44,840 nucleotides of DNA from Eoetvoesiella caeni (GTDB lineage Bacteria; Pseudomonadota; Gammaproteobacteria; Burkholderiales; Burkholderiaceae_B): positions 1 through 44,840 of the forward strand of contig NZ_QNRQ01000019.1 in assembly GCF_003315175.1 (NCBI RefSeq), written 5' to 3'. This document shows positions 8,688 through 16,943 of this stretch, piece by piece. Numbering within the stretch: the first letter of the stretch is position 1; each line of letters begins with the position of its first letter. A program made the position numbers and the translations under genes. The notes under the pieces were generated by a model that did not search any database, was not told the DNA's origin, and was given only the letters and a program-made list of their open reading frames with translations.

Positions 8688-10568
8688 TTGCCCCGCTCGT
8701 TTGAACGTTTGCTAAAACCATTTCCCCCCGAAGAGCCTCAGGCTCCGCCCGGGGGACTGATGCCGTTTCTATGGGCGTGCACACGCGGTTCGCGCCGCTA
8801 TATTGCCTTGTTGGCGCTGCTCAGTGCCAGCGTGTCGATTTACGAAGCATGGCTGTTCGCCTTCCTTGGCCAGGTCGTGGACTTCCTTTCGGCCTGGAAG
8901 GCGGGCGACCCCGTCTCCACGCAAGAGCGCACCATGCTTTGGGGCATAGGCCTGGTGCTGGTGGCCAGCATCGGCCTGGTGGCCCTGCGCACAATGGTGC
9001 AGCACCAAGTGCTGGCCATCAACTTGCCGCTACGGCTGCGCTGGAATTTCCACCGCCTGATGCTGCGGCAAAGCCTGTCTTTTTTTGCCAACGAGTTTGC
9101 GGGGCGGGTCACGACCAAAGTCATGCAGACAGCGCTGGCCGTGCGCGAAGTCCTGCTGACCTTCTCCGAAATCGTGCTGGGCATCGGCGTGTATCTTCTT
9201 GCCATCATCGCGCTGGCGGGTGGTTTCGACATGCGCCTCATGCTGCCCTTCATCGGATGGGTCGTCTTGTACGGAGCAGCCATGCTGTATTTTGTGCCGC
9301 GGCTGGGCAAGGTCGGAAAGGAACAGGCTGATGCCCGCTCTTCCATGACCGGGCGCGTAACCGACGCCTACTCCAACATCACTACCGTCAAGCTGTTTTC
9401 GCACACCCGGCGCGAGGCGCACTTCGCCCGTGCCGCCATGGAAGGCTTCAGGGAAACCGGCTATCGTCAGATGCGCCTCGTCAGCCAGTTCGAGATCGTC
9501 AATCAGGCGCTGGTCGTGGCGCTGATCCTGGCTGCGGGAGGCTACGCCCTGCAACTGTGGCATACAGGCGAAATCGGCACCGGCGCCGTGGCAGCGGTCA
9601 CCGCCATGGCGTTACGAGTCAACTCCATGTCGCACTGGATCATGTGGCAAATGGCGACGCTCTTTGAAAACATCGGCACGGTACAGGACGGCATCGCCAC
9701 CTTTACCCAGGCTGCCAAGGTGCAGGACCGGCCCGGCGCCAAAGATCTGCAGATCACACAGGGCGAAGTGGTCTTCGATAGAGTTTCTTTCAACTACAAC
9801 GGCGAACGCCAAGTGCTTGACGGCCTGAATCTGACCGTCAAGCCTGGTGAAAGAATCGGCCTGGTCGGCCGCTCCGGCGCAGGCAAATCGACACTGGTCA
9901 ATCTGCTGCTGCGCTTTTACGACGTTGACAGCGGCCAGATCCGCATCGACGGCCAGAACATTGCGCACGTTACGCAAGACAGCTTGCGCAATGCCATCGG
10001 CATGGTCACCCAGGACACTTCCCTGCTGCATCGCTCGATTCGCGACAACATAGCCTATGGCCGCCCCGACGCCACCGATGCCGACATCCGCGCCGCGGCC
10101 AAGCACGCCCAGGCCAACGGCTTCATCGAGCAACTGAACGACCCGCATGGGCGCACCGGCTACGACACCCAGGTGGGCGAACGCGGAGTCAAGCTCTCGG
10201 GCGGCCAGCGCCAGCGCATTGCCATTGCCAGGGTCATGCTGAAGAATGCGCCCATCCTGCTGCTTGACGAGGCCACCAGCGCCTTGGATTCCGAAGTGGA
10301 AATAGCCATACAGGAAAGCCTGAACGAAATCATGGAAGGCAAGACAGTCATTGCCATCGCCCACCGCCTCTCCACCATCGCCGCCATGGACCGCCTGATC
10401 GTCATGGACCACGGACATATCATCGAACAAGGCAGCCACGCCGAATTGCTCAGCAGAAACGGCACCTACGCGCGGCTATGGCGCCATCAAAGCGGCGGAT
10501 TCCTGGGCCAGGAAGACGATGAACAAGCTGTCCCACAGCCTGTCGCCAAATATCACCGCTCGGCCTGA
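8688..10568 (+). CDS. ABC half-transporter (fused permease-ATPase, MsbA-type)
   Basis: The product of about 626 residues has an N-terminal six-helix permease domain (roughly 25-330) and a C-terminal ATPase domain. Counting from the chosen start, Walker A is GRSGAGKST (394-402), the signature is LSGGQRQRIAIAR (from 503), Walker B is ILLLDEATSALDSE (from 523), and the H-loop is AIAHRLST. All catalytic residues are present. The start chosen is TTG at 8688-8690 because GGAGG lies five bases upstream; a GTG at 8652 is possible but lacks a ribosome site. It should work as a homodimer exporting a lipid, peptide or drug. It is convergent with the capsule locus and not part of it, but is the only intact exporter-type ATPase in the window. 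Confidence 0.92.
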   Translation: MPRSFERLLKPFPPEEPQAPPGGLMPFLWACTRGSRRYIALLALLSASVSIYEAWLFAFLGQVVDFLSAWKAGDPVSTQERTMLWGIGLVLVASIGLVALRTMVQHQVLAINLPLRLRWNFHRLMLRQSLSFFANEFAGRVTTKVMQTALAVREVLLTFSEIVLGIGVYLLAIIALAGGFDMRLMLPFIGWVVLYGAAMLYFVPRLGKVGKEQADARSSMTGRVTDAYSNITTVKLFSHTRREAHFARAAMEGFRETGYRQMRLVSQFEIVNQALVVALILAAGGYALQLWHTGEIGTGAVAAVTAMALRVNSMSHWIMWQMATLFENIGTVQDGIATFTQAAKVQDRPGAKDLQITQGEVVFDRVSFNYNGERQVLDGLNLTVKPGERIGLVGRSGAGKSTLVNLLLRFYDVDSGQIRIDGQNIAHVTQDSLRNAIGMVTQDTSLLHRSIRDNIAYGRPDATDADIRAAAKHAQANGFIEQLNDPHGRTGYDTQVGERGVKLSGGQRQRIAIARVMLKNAPILLLDEATSALDSEVEIAIQESLNEIMEGKTVIAIAHRLSTIAAMDRLIVMDHGHIIEQGSHAELLSRNGTYARLWRHQSGGFLGQEDDEQAVPQPVAKYHRSA

Positions 10569-10612
10569 AGTTCAGCACCTTAGGGCCAGCAATAGCTTCA
10601 TCGAGAGGCAAC

Positions 10613-11791
10613 TCAAGGTTGCCGGATGTCCGCAGGCGTGTTGCCCGCGAACTTTCGTATCTTCTCGGCCAGGTCTGGCGTCGGCTTTTCATAGCGATAG
10701 CGGTACGGGGGTTCCGGAACCAATTCGGGGTGGTAGTCCTGCAGCACCGGCTTCGCATCGCCAAGATACAGGTTGTCTTTCAACCGCAGAAAGGCCTTGT
10801 AGTCGCGGGTGTAGCCGTGCCGGGACTTCCGTTTCTCGTAGGCCTCGCGATCTGATGCGCCGTTATCCAGCGCACTGCGTTGGGGCGCGATGGGGATATA
10901 GCGGCAGTAATTCACATTGATGCCTTCCACCGTTGGAAAGAACTCGGGCTCCACGCACTTGCGCTGGGAATCGTTGTTGAAGATGTTTCCTTCGACCAGG
11001 GCTTTGGCCTCCAGGCTGAAGCTCATGCCGTAGAAATCCCAGTTCTCCACCAGGTTGTTGAACAAGTGGAATGTGCCGAACTGCGCCCTGGGATTGCGCT
11101 GCACGGTGTTGAAGAAATAGTTGTGGTGCAGCGTCACGCGCGCGATCGAGTCGCGTTCATAGTTCTGAAACAGATTCTTCGAAGTAATGTTGTTGAGCAG
11201 CATGACCTTGTTCGAGTTGTGGAACTTGGTCCACGAGATGGTCACATCGGTCGAACCGTTCTTCACATTGAGCAGGCGGTCGGACATCCGCGACAGATCC
11301 ATGTGGTCGACCCACACGTCGCGGCTGCCGTTGGCCACGTTCACGGCTTGCGTTAGGCGATTCAAGCGCCCGTCTATCGTCAGATGCGTCAGGATGACGT
11401 TCCGGCTTCCATACACGCCCAGACCGTCGTCAATCAGGGTGACCTGCTTGCCGCGCCCGTCGATCGTTACATTCGACGGCACGCGTAGCTGCGAATTCAG
11501 GACGATCGTCATGTCGGACGCGAAGCGTATCCACGCGGGCCCTTTCTTGGCTTGCGCCAGTGCGGCGCGCAGCGTCCCGGGGCCCGAGTCCGCATTGGAC
11601 GCGACCTGGATGAATCTTCCCCCCATTCCGCCCGTCGCCCTGGCGCCGTAGCCTTCGCGCTGCTGGAGCAGCGAAGCGATGGCCGGGCACTGTTCGTCGG
11701 GGCTCTTGCAGGCGTCATCCGCGGCCGCTACGCCGCCATACAACATGACCAGGACAAGCAGCCAGCGCATCGTCGTCATTCCCAGCTTCAT
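10613..11791 (-). CDS. vexL: Pectate-lyase-like polysaccharide lyase of the Vi capsule locus
   Basis: The 392-residue protein has a signal peptide (cut near GVAAA, about residue 23) and a right-handed beta-helix of the PL1 pectate lyase type: RVPSNVTIDGRGKQ, VWVDHMDLSRMSDRLLN, VTISWTKFHNSNKVML and VTLHHNYFFNTVQRNPRAQ, where the RNPR Arg matches the PL1 catalytic base. It should cleave a uronic-acid polymer by beta-elimination in the periplasm. It is the last gene of the leftward capsule locus, 13 bp after vexE, with GGAG nine bases before its ATG. A Vi-antigen lyase named VexL has been reported, to my recollection, from environmental Vi-type loci; this gene fits by position and fold. The likely job is trimming or clearing stalled capsule polymer, as AlgL does for alginate. 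Confidence 0.78.
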   Translation of the reverse strand: MKLGMTTMRWLLVLVMLYGGVAAADDACKSPDEQCPAIASLLQQREGYGARATGGMGGRFIQVASNADSGPGTLRAALAQAKKGPAWIRFASDMTIVLNSQLRVPSNVTIDGRGKQVTLIDDGLGVYGSRNVILTHLTIDGRLNRLTQAVNVANGSRDVWVDHMDLSRMSDRLLNVKNGSTDVTISWTKFHNSNKVMLLNNITSKNLFQNYERDSIARVTLHHNYFFNTVQRNPRAQFGTFHLFNNLVENWDFYGMSFSLEAKALVEGNIFNNDSQRKCVEPEFFPTVEGINVNYCRYIPIAPQRSALDNGASDREAYEKRKSRHGYTRDYKAFLRLKDNLYLGDAKPVLQDYHPELVPEPPYRYRYEKPTPDLAEKIRKFAGNTPADIRQP

Positions 11792-11804
11792 CGTGGCTTG
11801 CTCC

Positions 11805-13724
11805 CTATGGCCGCGCGGACCGATCCGCGGGGGTCACATGGCGCCAGATGCCGCCGCTCAGGCGCAAATTCTCCGGCTCTGTGGCCAAGTGTTCCCGAAG
11901 CCGCTCGAAATACGCCTTCTGCCAGCGTTGCGAATAAGCTTGCGCGTCCTCGTCGGGATTGGCCGCCGGCAGCATCTCCAGCGTATAGGCCACGCGGCCG
12001 TTTTCCCAGCGAGGTGCGTAGAACACCGAAGGCACACCCATGCGATGGGCCAGGTGTGACGCGAAACTGGAGTAAGTTACCTCCTGCCCTTCGAAGCTGG
12101 TTCGCGGCGCCGCCGGATTCGCCGCGCCGTCGATGGCCAGGCACAGCACATAGCCCGATCCGAGCGCCCGCATGCAGGCCTTGGCGACCTGCGCCTCGGT
12201 CTGGTCCGCGGTTGAAATCAAGGCCTCGGCATAGCTGCTCCTGGCGCTGTTGGGCGCCGTCGCGAGCCAGCGCGATGGGATGCCGACCAGTTCCAGAGCC
12301 ATGAGGCCGGCATACATGGGACCGACATGCGCCGTGGCGACCACGACGCCGCGCCCGGCCGCCAGCAGCGGCGCAAAGAAGCGCTCGCCGGTATCGAGTT
12401 CGCCCAGCAACTGCATGGCCTCTTCGGCGCGCTCCTGGCGGCATTCCAGCCAGTCTAGCAGCAGATGATCGACCATATGGCCCCAGCGCGCACGGCGCTC
12501 CCAGGCCGCACGGTCGATGGACGTATCGCCTCGCAGCGACCAGGCCCAATCCAGGCGCGCCTGCGGGATGGGCGCGGTGTCCAGTTTCTCCTCCATGCGG
12601 GCCATGGCTTCCTGGAACGTGTCCGGAAGCCGCGCGCCACGCGTGGCGATGTATCGCGTGAACAGGGCCTCGGCTTCTTCCTTGCGGCCCGCCTGCGATA
12701 GCGCCCCGATGGCGGCCCGCTGCCACAGCAGCTTGTCCGGAGACCCTTCGACCAGTTTCATCAACTGATCGGCCGCATCGCCATACTGCAGGGTGTAGCG
12801 CAGCGTGCGGGCATACAGGGCGCGCGTCTGCTCCAGTTCCGGCGCCAGTTCGATGGCCCGCGCCAGCGGCGCCACCGCTTCCTGGTAGCGGCCAGCGCGC
12901 AGCAGGGTTTCCCCATAAAGCGTCAACAGCCTCACGTCGGCCGGCGCCGCCTGCAAGCCTGCTTCGAAATGCGCCACCGCATGCACCTTGCGATCTTCTT
13001 CAGTGCCGCGCCGCAGATGCGAGAGACCAAGCGACGAGCGCAGCGCCGCGCAATCGTGGCCCGCGCTCAGCGCGGCGTCGCCTAGCCCGATCGCTGCCGC
13101 ATTGCGGCCGTCCCCCATCAGGGCGCGCACAGCCATGGTCGCCACGCGTTCGTTCGGCAGCTTGTCCGGATCCAGCGCCGCCGCAATGTCCGCGGCCTCG
13201 GCCACATCGCCGTTGCGCACGAAAGCCATCATCCAGGAGTGTGCTTCGCCTGGCTCGCTTTGGGCCATGGCACGAGTCGCGCGGGCAGCTTCGGCCGCCT
13301 CGGCCACCCGGCCCGCCTGCACGCGCAATTGAATCCGCACGGCGTGCAATGCCGCGTTGCCGGGCTCGATGCCGGCGGCGGCGTCCGCCTCGGCAATTGC
13401 CCTATCCCATTGCTGCATGCGCCCGAAAAGGCTGGCAAGCAGGCGGCGATCGTCAACGCGCGAGGGATGGACGGCAATCAGCACCTCCAGGGCGGCGATA
13501 GCGGGCACGAACCGGCCCTCGCGCACGAAGGGCGAAACCAGCAATCGCCGGACATCGCGCCAGCCGTCCTTGGCCTGTCGCAACGCCGGCTCGAGCGCGG
13601 CCATGCCGCGCTCCGGGTCGGCCGCTTCACGGATCTGCCCGATGATTTCGCGCAAGCGGACGGCGGCATCCTGCGCATCGGCGCCAGCCACAGGCCGGCT
13701 ATTTTCAATACTGAGCTCAACCAT
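11805..13724 (-). CDS. vexE: VexE-like TPR plus acyltransferase protein, capsule lipid anchoring
   Basis: The 639-residue protein has a helical TPR-like N-terminal half (about 25-370, e.g. AIAALEVLIAVHPSRVDDRRLLASLF, abridged) and a C-terminal domain resembling lauroyl/myristoyl acyltransferases (about 390-620; VVATAHVGPMYAGLMALELV, then SFASHLAHRMGVPSVFYAPR). This matches VexE of the Vi locus, which is needed for the acylated sugar that anchors Vi polymer to the cell surface. Its ATG overlaps the vexD stop by 8 bases, so translation is coupled. No signal peptide was seen; it would act on the cytoplasmic face. The acyltransferase role is established for the family but not visible at the level of every catalytic residue. 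Confidence 0.82.
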   Translation of the reverse strand: MVELSIENSRPVAGADAQDAAVRLREIIGQIREAADPERGMAALEPALRQAKDGWRDVRRLLVSPFVREGRFVPAIAALEVLIAVHPSRVDDRRLLASLFGRMQQWDRAIAEADAAAGIEPGNAALHAVRIQLRVQAGRVAEAAEAARATRAMAQSEPGEAHSWMMAFVRNGDVAEAADIAAALDPDKLPNERVATMAVRALMGDGRNAAAIGLGDAALSAGHDCAALRSSLGLSHLRRGTEEDRKVHAVAHFEAGLQAAPADVRLLTLYGETLLRAGRYQEAVAPLARAIELAPELEQTRALYARTLRYTLQYGDAADQLMKLVEGSPDKLLWQRAAIGALSQAGRKEEAEALFTRYIATRGARLPDTFQEAMARMEEKLDTAPIPQARLDWAWSLRGDTSIDRAAWERRARWGHMVDHLLLDWLECRQERAEEAMQLLGELDTGERFFAPLLAAGRGVVVATAHVGPMYAGLMALELVGIPSRWLATAPNSARSSYAEALISTADQTEAQVAKACMRALGSGYVLCLAIDGAANPAAPRTSFEGQEVTYSSFASHLAHRMGVPSVFYAPRWENGRVAYTLEMLPAANPDEDAQAYSQRWQKAYFERLREHLATEPENLRLSGGIWRHVTPADRSARP

Positions 13725-15009
13725 GACGCAGCCCCCTCAACAACGCTATCGCCACGCGAACGATGAACATAAGCACAAAACCCAGCGCCAGCGCCTGCAA
13801 CAACAGAATACCCACGCGCGGGCTGCTGGGCCGGTCCGTCGGAACCGGTTGCGCGATGATGGACAAATACCGCTGCAAGCGCAAAGTGTCCGTCATCGCC
13901 TGTTGGTACGACTGCTGCGCCAGAGTCAGGTTCGAATCCGCGAACAACTGGGCATTGCGCAGTGCCTCGTACGACTTGAGCTGCAAGGCTTCCGTATTGC
14001 CCTTCCCGCTCAAGCGGGCGCGTAGGGACGCAAGCCGCTTCTTCAGGGCGGCGACCTGCATCTGGGCGGGCTTGAGCATGAAGTGGTCCTTGTTGCCCAG
14101 GGCGCGGATCTTGTCCAGGTGGATCTGCGCGGTGCTGAGTTCGCCTTCCAACTGGCTGGACAGGTTCAACAGCATCGACACCGTGGCAGTAGGGTCAATA
14201 TTTCCATGCGCCGTGCGCCATGTCGTCAGCACGTCCCGGGCCGCGAGCGCCTTTTTCTCTGCCAGCTTGACCGACTCCTCGCTCACCCTCAGCTTATCGG
14301 CGACGCCCTTCTGATTCATGGCGCTGACGAATTCCTCGGCCAGGACGATCAGCGCCTTGGACAAAGTAGCCGCGTCATCCGAAGAAAACGCGCTTACTCG
14401 CAGCACATCGATCTGCTCCAGCGCGTTGAACGAGACTTGTACCGACGCCTTGTAGGCCCGGTACAGGTCATCCTCGCTGGAATCCTCGGAAAGACGATTG
14501 AATGGATCCCATCCGGAGTTTGTCAGATAACGGCGCAGACCGACCTTCTCGTCGAGCCGCTGCATACTGTCGCGCGACTTCAGGAAATCGGCGACCGCCC
14601 ATCCGTCTACGAACCCGCCGAGCATGCCGCCCGAATTGCCCGTGGTGAGCAGGCTGGCCGCCGCGCCCGCGCCGCCTTGCTGGCCGGACGCCGATTGCAC
14701 GAAGAACCGCGATTCCGCCTCGTAGCGCGGCGTGGCGAGGAAACACACGTAGACCAGGGCGAGCGCCACCGGCGCAACAACGATAAGCGCGTTGATCCAG
14801 CGATGGCGGCGACGCTCGCGCAGCGCCGACTGCCGCTCGCGGCGGCGGCGTTCAATCTCGGACCCGTCTTCAGAACCCGAGCTGGCCCTCGTCGATGTCG
14901 CCTCCGAAGTCGTCTGCGCGAGTGGCGGAGTCGCTTCGTGATCGTCGCGGGGGGAACCTGCGGAGGCACTGGTCGAGGTCGTCGTCGATGCGGAGCGCGC
15001 TTCGTTCAT
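13717..15009 (-). CDS. vexD: VexD/KpsE-like polysaccharide co-polymerase (capsule export, inner membrane)
   Basis: The 430-residue protein has the layout of KpsE/VexD adaptor proteins: a hydrophilic Ser/Thr/Arg-rich N terminus (1-70), a membrane helix (about 71-92, WINALIVVAPVALALVYVCF), a large periplasmic part with coiled-coil-like helices (about 230-380), a Pro-rich turn (PVPTDRPSSPR) and a second membrane helix near the C terminus. It links the inner-membrane ABC exporter to the outer-membrane VexA channel. The length matches Salmonella VexD closely. Its start (15007-15009) lies about 140 bp inside vexC in another frame. It overlaps vexE by 8 bases. The Ser/Thr-rich leader is the part that overlaps vexC and may be non-essential. 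Confidence 0.88.
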   Translation of the reverse strand: MNEARSASTTTSTSASAGSPRDDHEATPPLAQTTSEATSTRASSGSEDGSEIERRRRERQSALRERRRHRWINALIVVAPVALALVYVCFLATPRYEAESRFFVQSASGQQGGAGAAASLLTTGNSGGMLGGFVDGWAVADFLKSRDSMQRLDEKVGLRRYLTNSGWDPFNRLSEDSSEDDLYRAYKASVQVSFNALEQIDVLRVSAFSSDDAATLSKALIVLAEEFVSAMNQKGVADKLRVSEESVKLAEKKALAARDVLTTWRTAHGNIDPTATVSMLLNLSSQLEGELSTAQIHLDKIRALGNKDHFMLKPAQMQVAALKKRLASLRARLSGKGNTEALQLKSYEALRNAQLFADSNLTLAQQSYQQAMTDTLRLQRYLSIIAQPVPTDRPSSPRVGILLLQALALGFVLMFIVRVAIALLRGLRHG

Positions 15010-15586
15010 AGATCAAGCCTTTGTAGCAGTAGTCCGCCAACTGATTCTGGCGGTAACTGGAAAAAATGAGGGTCCGGCCCACCAACCGCTCTTCGAACAG
15101 GGCGAGCCAGAGGCGGGTGAAGCGGCAAGGCTCGAAGGGAATGCTCCCTTCGACCACGTAGACGTCGAACGCCGGCGCGAGCGCCAGCGCAAACGAAAAC
15201 TCTTGCCGCGCGTAGAGGGGCCAATGCTCCATGGGCTTGGCCAGGCATTTGGGATCGCTGATCAGGTCGGCGACCAGCTCGTGCGTCGCCTCCGCGTCGA
15301 TTTCGTATATCTCGCTGACGAAATCGATCATGCTCAGACCATTCGCTTTGCCGCGGATAAAGCCTTGCCGACCAATCGCCCAGGATACGTTACCGTCATG
15401 CTTGACAAAGCCCTGGCGCGGCGGACGCAGGCAGCACAGTACATCCACAATCTGGCGATGCATTTCCGGCGCGAGCGACAGCAAGGCGTAGCGCCCGGCC
15501 GGGATATCAAGATTGGCGTTGGCCAGCAACTGCTGCCTGCTGCCGAAGGCATAGGGTTCGTCGGTAACGCCATTGAGATGGATCAT
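14870..15586 (-). CDS. vexC: VexC/KpsT-like ABC ATPase lacking the nucleotide-binding motifs
   Basis: By position and overall alignment this 238-residue protein is the ATPase subunit of the capsule exporter: the beta-strand start (MIHLNGVTDE), the VSWAIGRQGFIRG segment matching the SWPVG...Q-loop region of KpsT/VexC, and the tail RTLIFSSYRQNQLADYC matching the usual TLI-VSH--- region. But every catalytic motif is gone. Walker A is replaced by LLSLAPEMHRQIV (35-47, no GKS/T), the signature SSG by WPLYARQ (122-128), Walker B D/E by VYVVEG (142-147), and the H-loop His by SSY (177-179). The frame is intact, with AGGAAG before its ATG, 10 bp after vexB. The last 45 residues are Arg/Ser/Asp-rich and overlap vexD. 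It is best called a pseudo-ATPase; how export is powered is open. Confidence 0.8.
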   Translation of the reverse strand: MIHLNGVTDEPYAFGSRQQLLANANLDIPAGRYALLSLAPEMHRQIVDVLCCLRPPRQGFVKHDGNVSWAIGRQGFIRGKANGLSMIDFVSEIYEIDAEATHELVADLISDPKCLAKPMEHWPLYARQEFSFALALAPAFDVYVVEGSIPFEPCRFTRLWLALFEERLVGRTLIFSSYRQNQLADYCYKGLIYERSALRIDDDLDQCLRRFPPRRSRSDSATRADDFGGDIDEGQLGF

Positions 15587-15595
15587 CTTCCTACC

Positions 15596-16936
15596 TCACA
15601 TTGGCTGAACATTGGGGCGGGCCAGGCGCTCGGCCACCAGGGCGGCCACCATCAGGAAAACCAGAGAGGCCAGGAAATAGCCCAGGCTGGCATCATGCGA
15701 ATGGTAAGCCTGGAAATAAGCCGAACGCAGCAGCTGCATGCCATGCGCGAATGGCGACCACAGCATCCACGGACGCAATTGCTCCGGCAACTGTTCCGAT
15801 ACGAAAAAGACGGCCGCGAAGATCTGCAGGAACCGCTCGATAATCGGCGCAAGCCGAAGAAAAAACTGCCAGAAGGTCGCGATCGATCCGAACAACACCC
15901 CCATCGCCGCGCCGCAACATCCCATCAGCACGACGAAAAGAATGAAACCGGCCCAGCTTATCGGCAACGTAATGAGGCCGAGCGCGTGGCCTGCGCTGAT
16001 CAACACCCCGAACACCACCAGATACACTGACACATAGATAAGCGCTTGCACCAGCGCGCACATCAACGGCGTGACACCCTGAAAGTTCAGCAGGCCGCGG
16101 GCCGACACATACGCCGTGCTGCCCCGAAAGACGACCTGCCGGAACATGATCCAGGTCGTCGCCCCCAACAGTGCGAACGTCTGCACGTCCATGCCCAGAA
16201 TGTAATGCGTGCCCATCAGGATATACAGCGACGAAATCAAGGTCAGCAGCACCGTGGGGCCGACCAGCGCCCATACCAATGCAATACGGCTCTCGCCGTG
16301 CATCACGCGCAACTGGTAGATGAACATCGCCATCAACGTGCGCCCGACAGGCCGGACCTTGCCGGCCATGTCCGGCGAGTGCCCTTCATGCAAGAACCGC
16401 AGGCGGTCCTGCAGGATCGCCAGGTCGCCCGCTTCGTCCGGCGCCACCTCGATCTCCAGCGCAATGTCGTTGCGCGACGCATGGCGCCGCGCTTCGCGCG
16501 CCTCGTCCTGCCTGCGCCGCTCCGCGCGCCGGGCATGCGCCTCGGCCAGACGCTCATCCTCGGCGGCCAGTTTGGCCGGCATGTAGTCCGGTGCGAACAC
16601 CGCCACGCCCGCGCGGACGTCCTGTTCCAGGAGGCGCACGATAAGGCGCAGGCGCCGCCGGGAAAAATCGGCCAGGTTTTCATCGACCGCGCTGCGCGCG
16701 ATCTCCGCTTCCAGTTCCGCCTGCACCGCCTCGTACACCGCCCGCCGGGCCGCCACGGAATCGTGCGGCTCTCCCTGCAAGCGCGCGAGCAGGGGCTTGA
16801 GCAGCACGGCCGGCGTGGCCCTGGCTTCGAACAGCGCGGCTGGATCCAGCCGCCAGCCGGCAACGCCGGACCCTACCGTGTAGTTGCCGTCTTTGCGGCG
16901 CGATCGCCAGCCTTTGATCCGGTCCTCGTTGCTCAT
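15596..16936 (-). CDS. vexB: VexB/KpsM-like ABC-2 capsule permease with long N-terminal extension
   Basis: The C-terminal 255 residues or so form a six-helix ABC-2 permease of the KpsM/VexB type (start VGRTLMAMFIYQLRVMHGES, then VWALVGPTVLLTLISSLYI and LLGATTWIMFRQVVFRG). Family members are usually about 260 residues. Here 446 residues are encoded because an additional hydrophilic part of about 190 residues precedes the permease. It has a Trp/Arg-rich start (RIKGWRSRRKDGNYTV), a helical ARRAVYEAVQAELEAEIAR-like segment, and an Arg/Glu/Ala-rich coiled stretch near 130-155. It should lie in the cytoplasm, next to the degenerate vexC subunit. No P-loop was seen in it. It begins 7 bp after vexA and ends 9 bp before vexC. 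Confidence 0.86.
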   Translation of the reverse strand: MSNEDRIKGWRSRRKDGNYTVGSGVAGWRLDPAALFEARATPAVLLKPLLARLQGEPHDSVAARRAVYEAVQAELEAEIARSAVDENLADFSRRRLRLIVRLLEQDVRAGVAVFAPDYMPAKLAAEDERLAEAHARRAERRRQDEAREARRHASRNDIALEIEVAPDEAGDLAILQDRLRFLHEGHSPDMAGKVRPVGRTLMAMFIYQLRVMHGESRIALVWALVGPTVLLTLISSLYILMGTHYILGMDVQTFALLGATTWIMFRQVVFRGSTAYVSARGLLNFQGVTPLMCALVQALIYVSVYLVVFGVLISAGHALGLITLPISWAGFILFVVLMGCCGAAMGVLFGSIATFWQFFLRLAPIIERFLQIFAAVFFVSEQLPEQLRPWMLWSPFAHGMQLLRSAYFQAYHSHDASLGYFLASLVFLMVAALVAERLARPNVQPM

Positions 16937-16943
16937 CGACGCG

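Noticed and set aside
8688-10568. ABC half-transporter as the missing energy source for capsule export
   Set aside because: Its ATPase is fused to its own permease (MsbA type) and it is transcribed convergently, so it is an unlikely partner for VexB.
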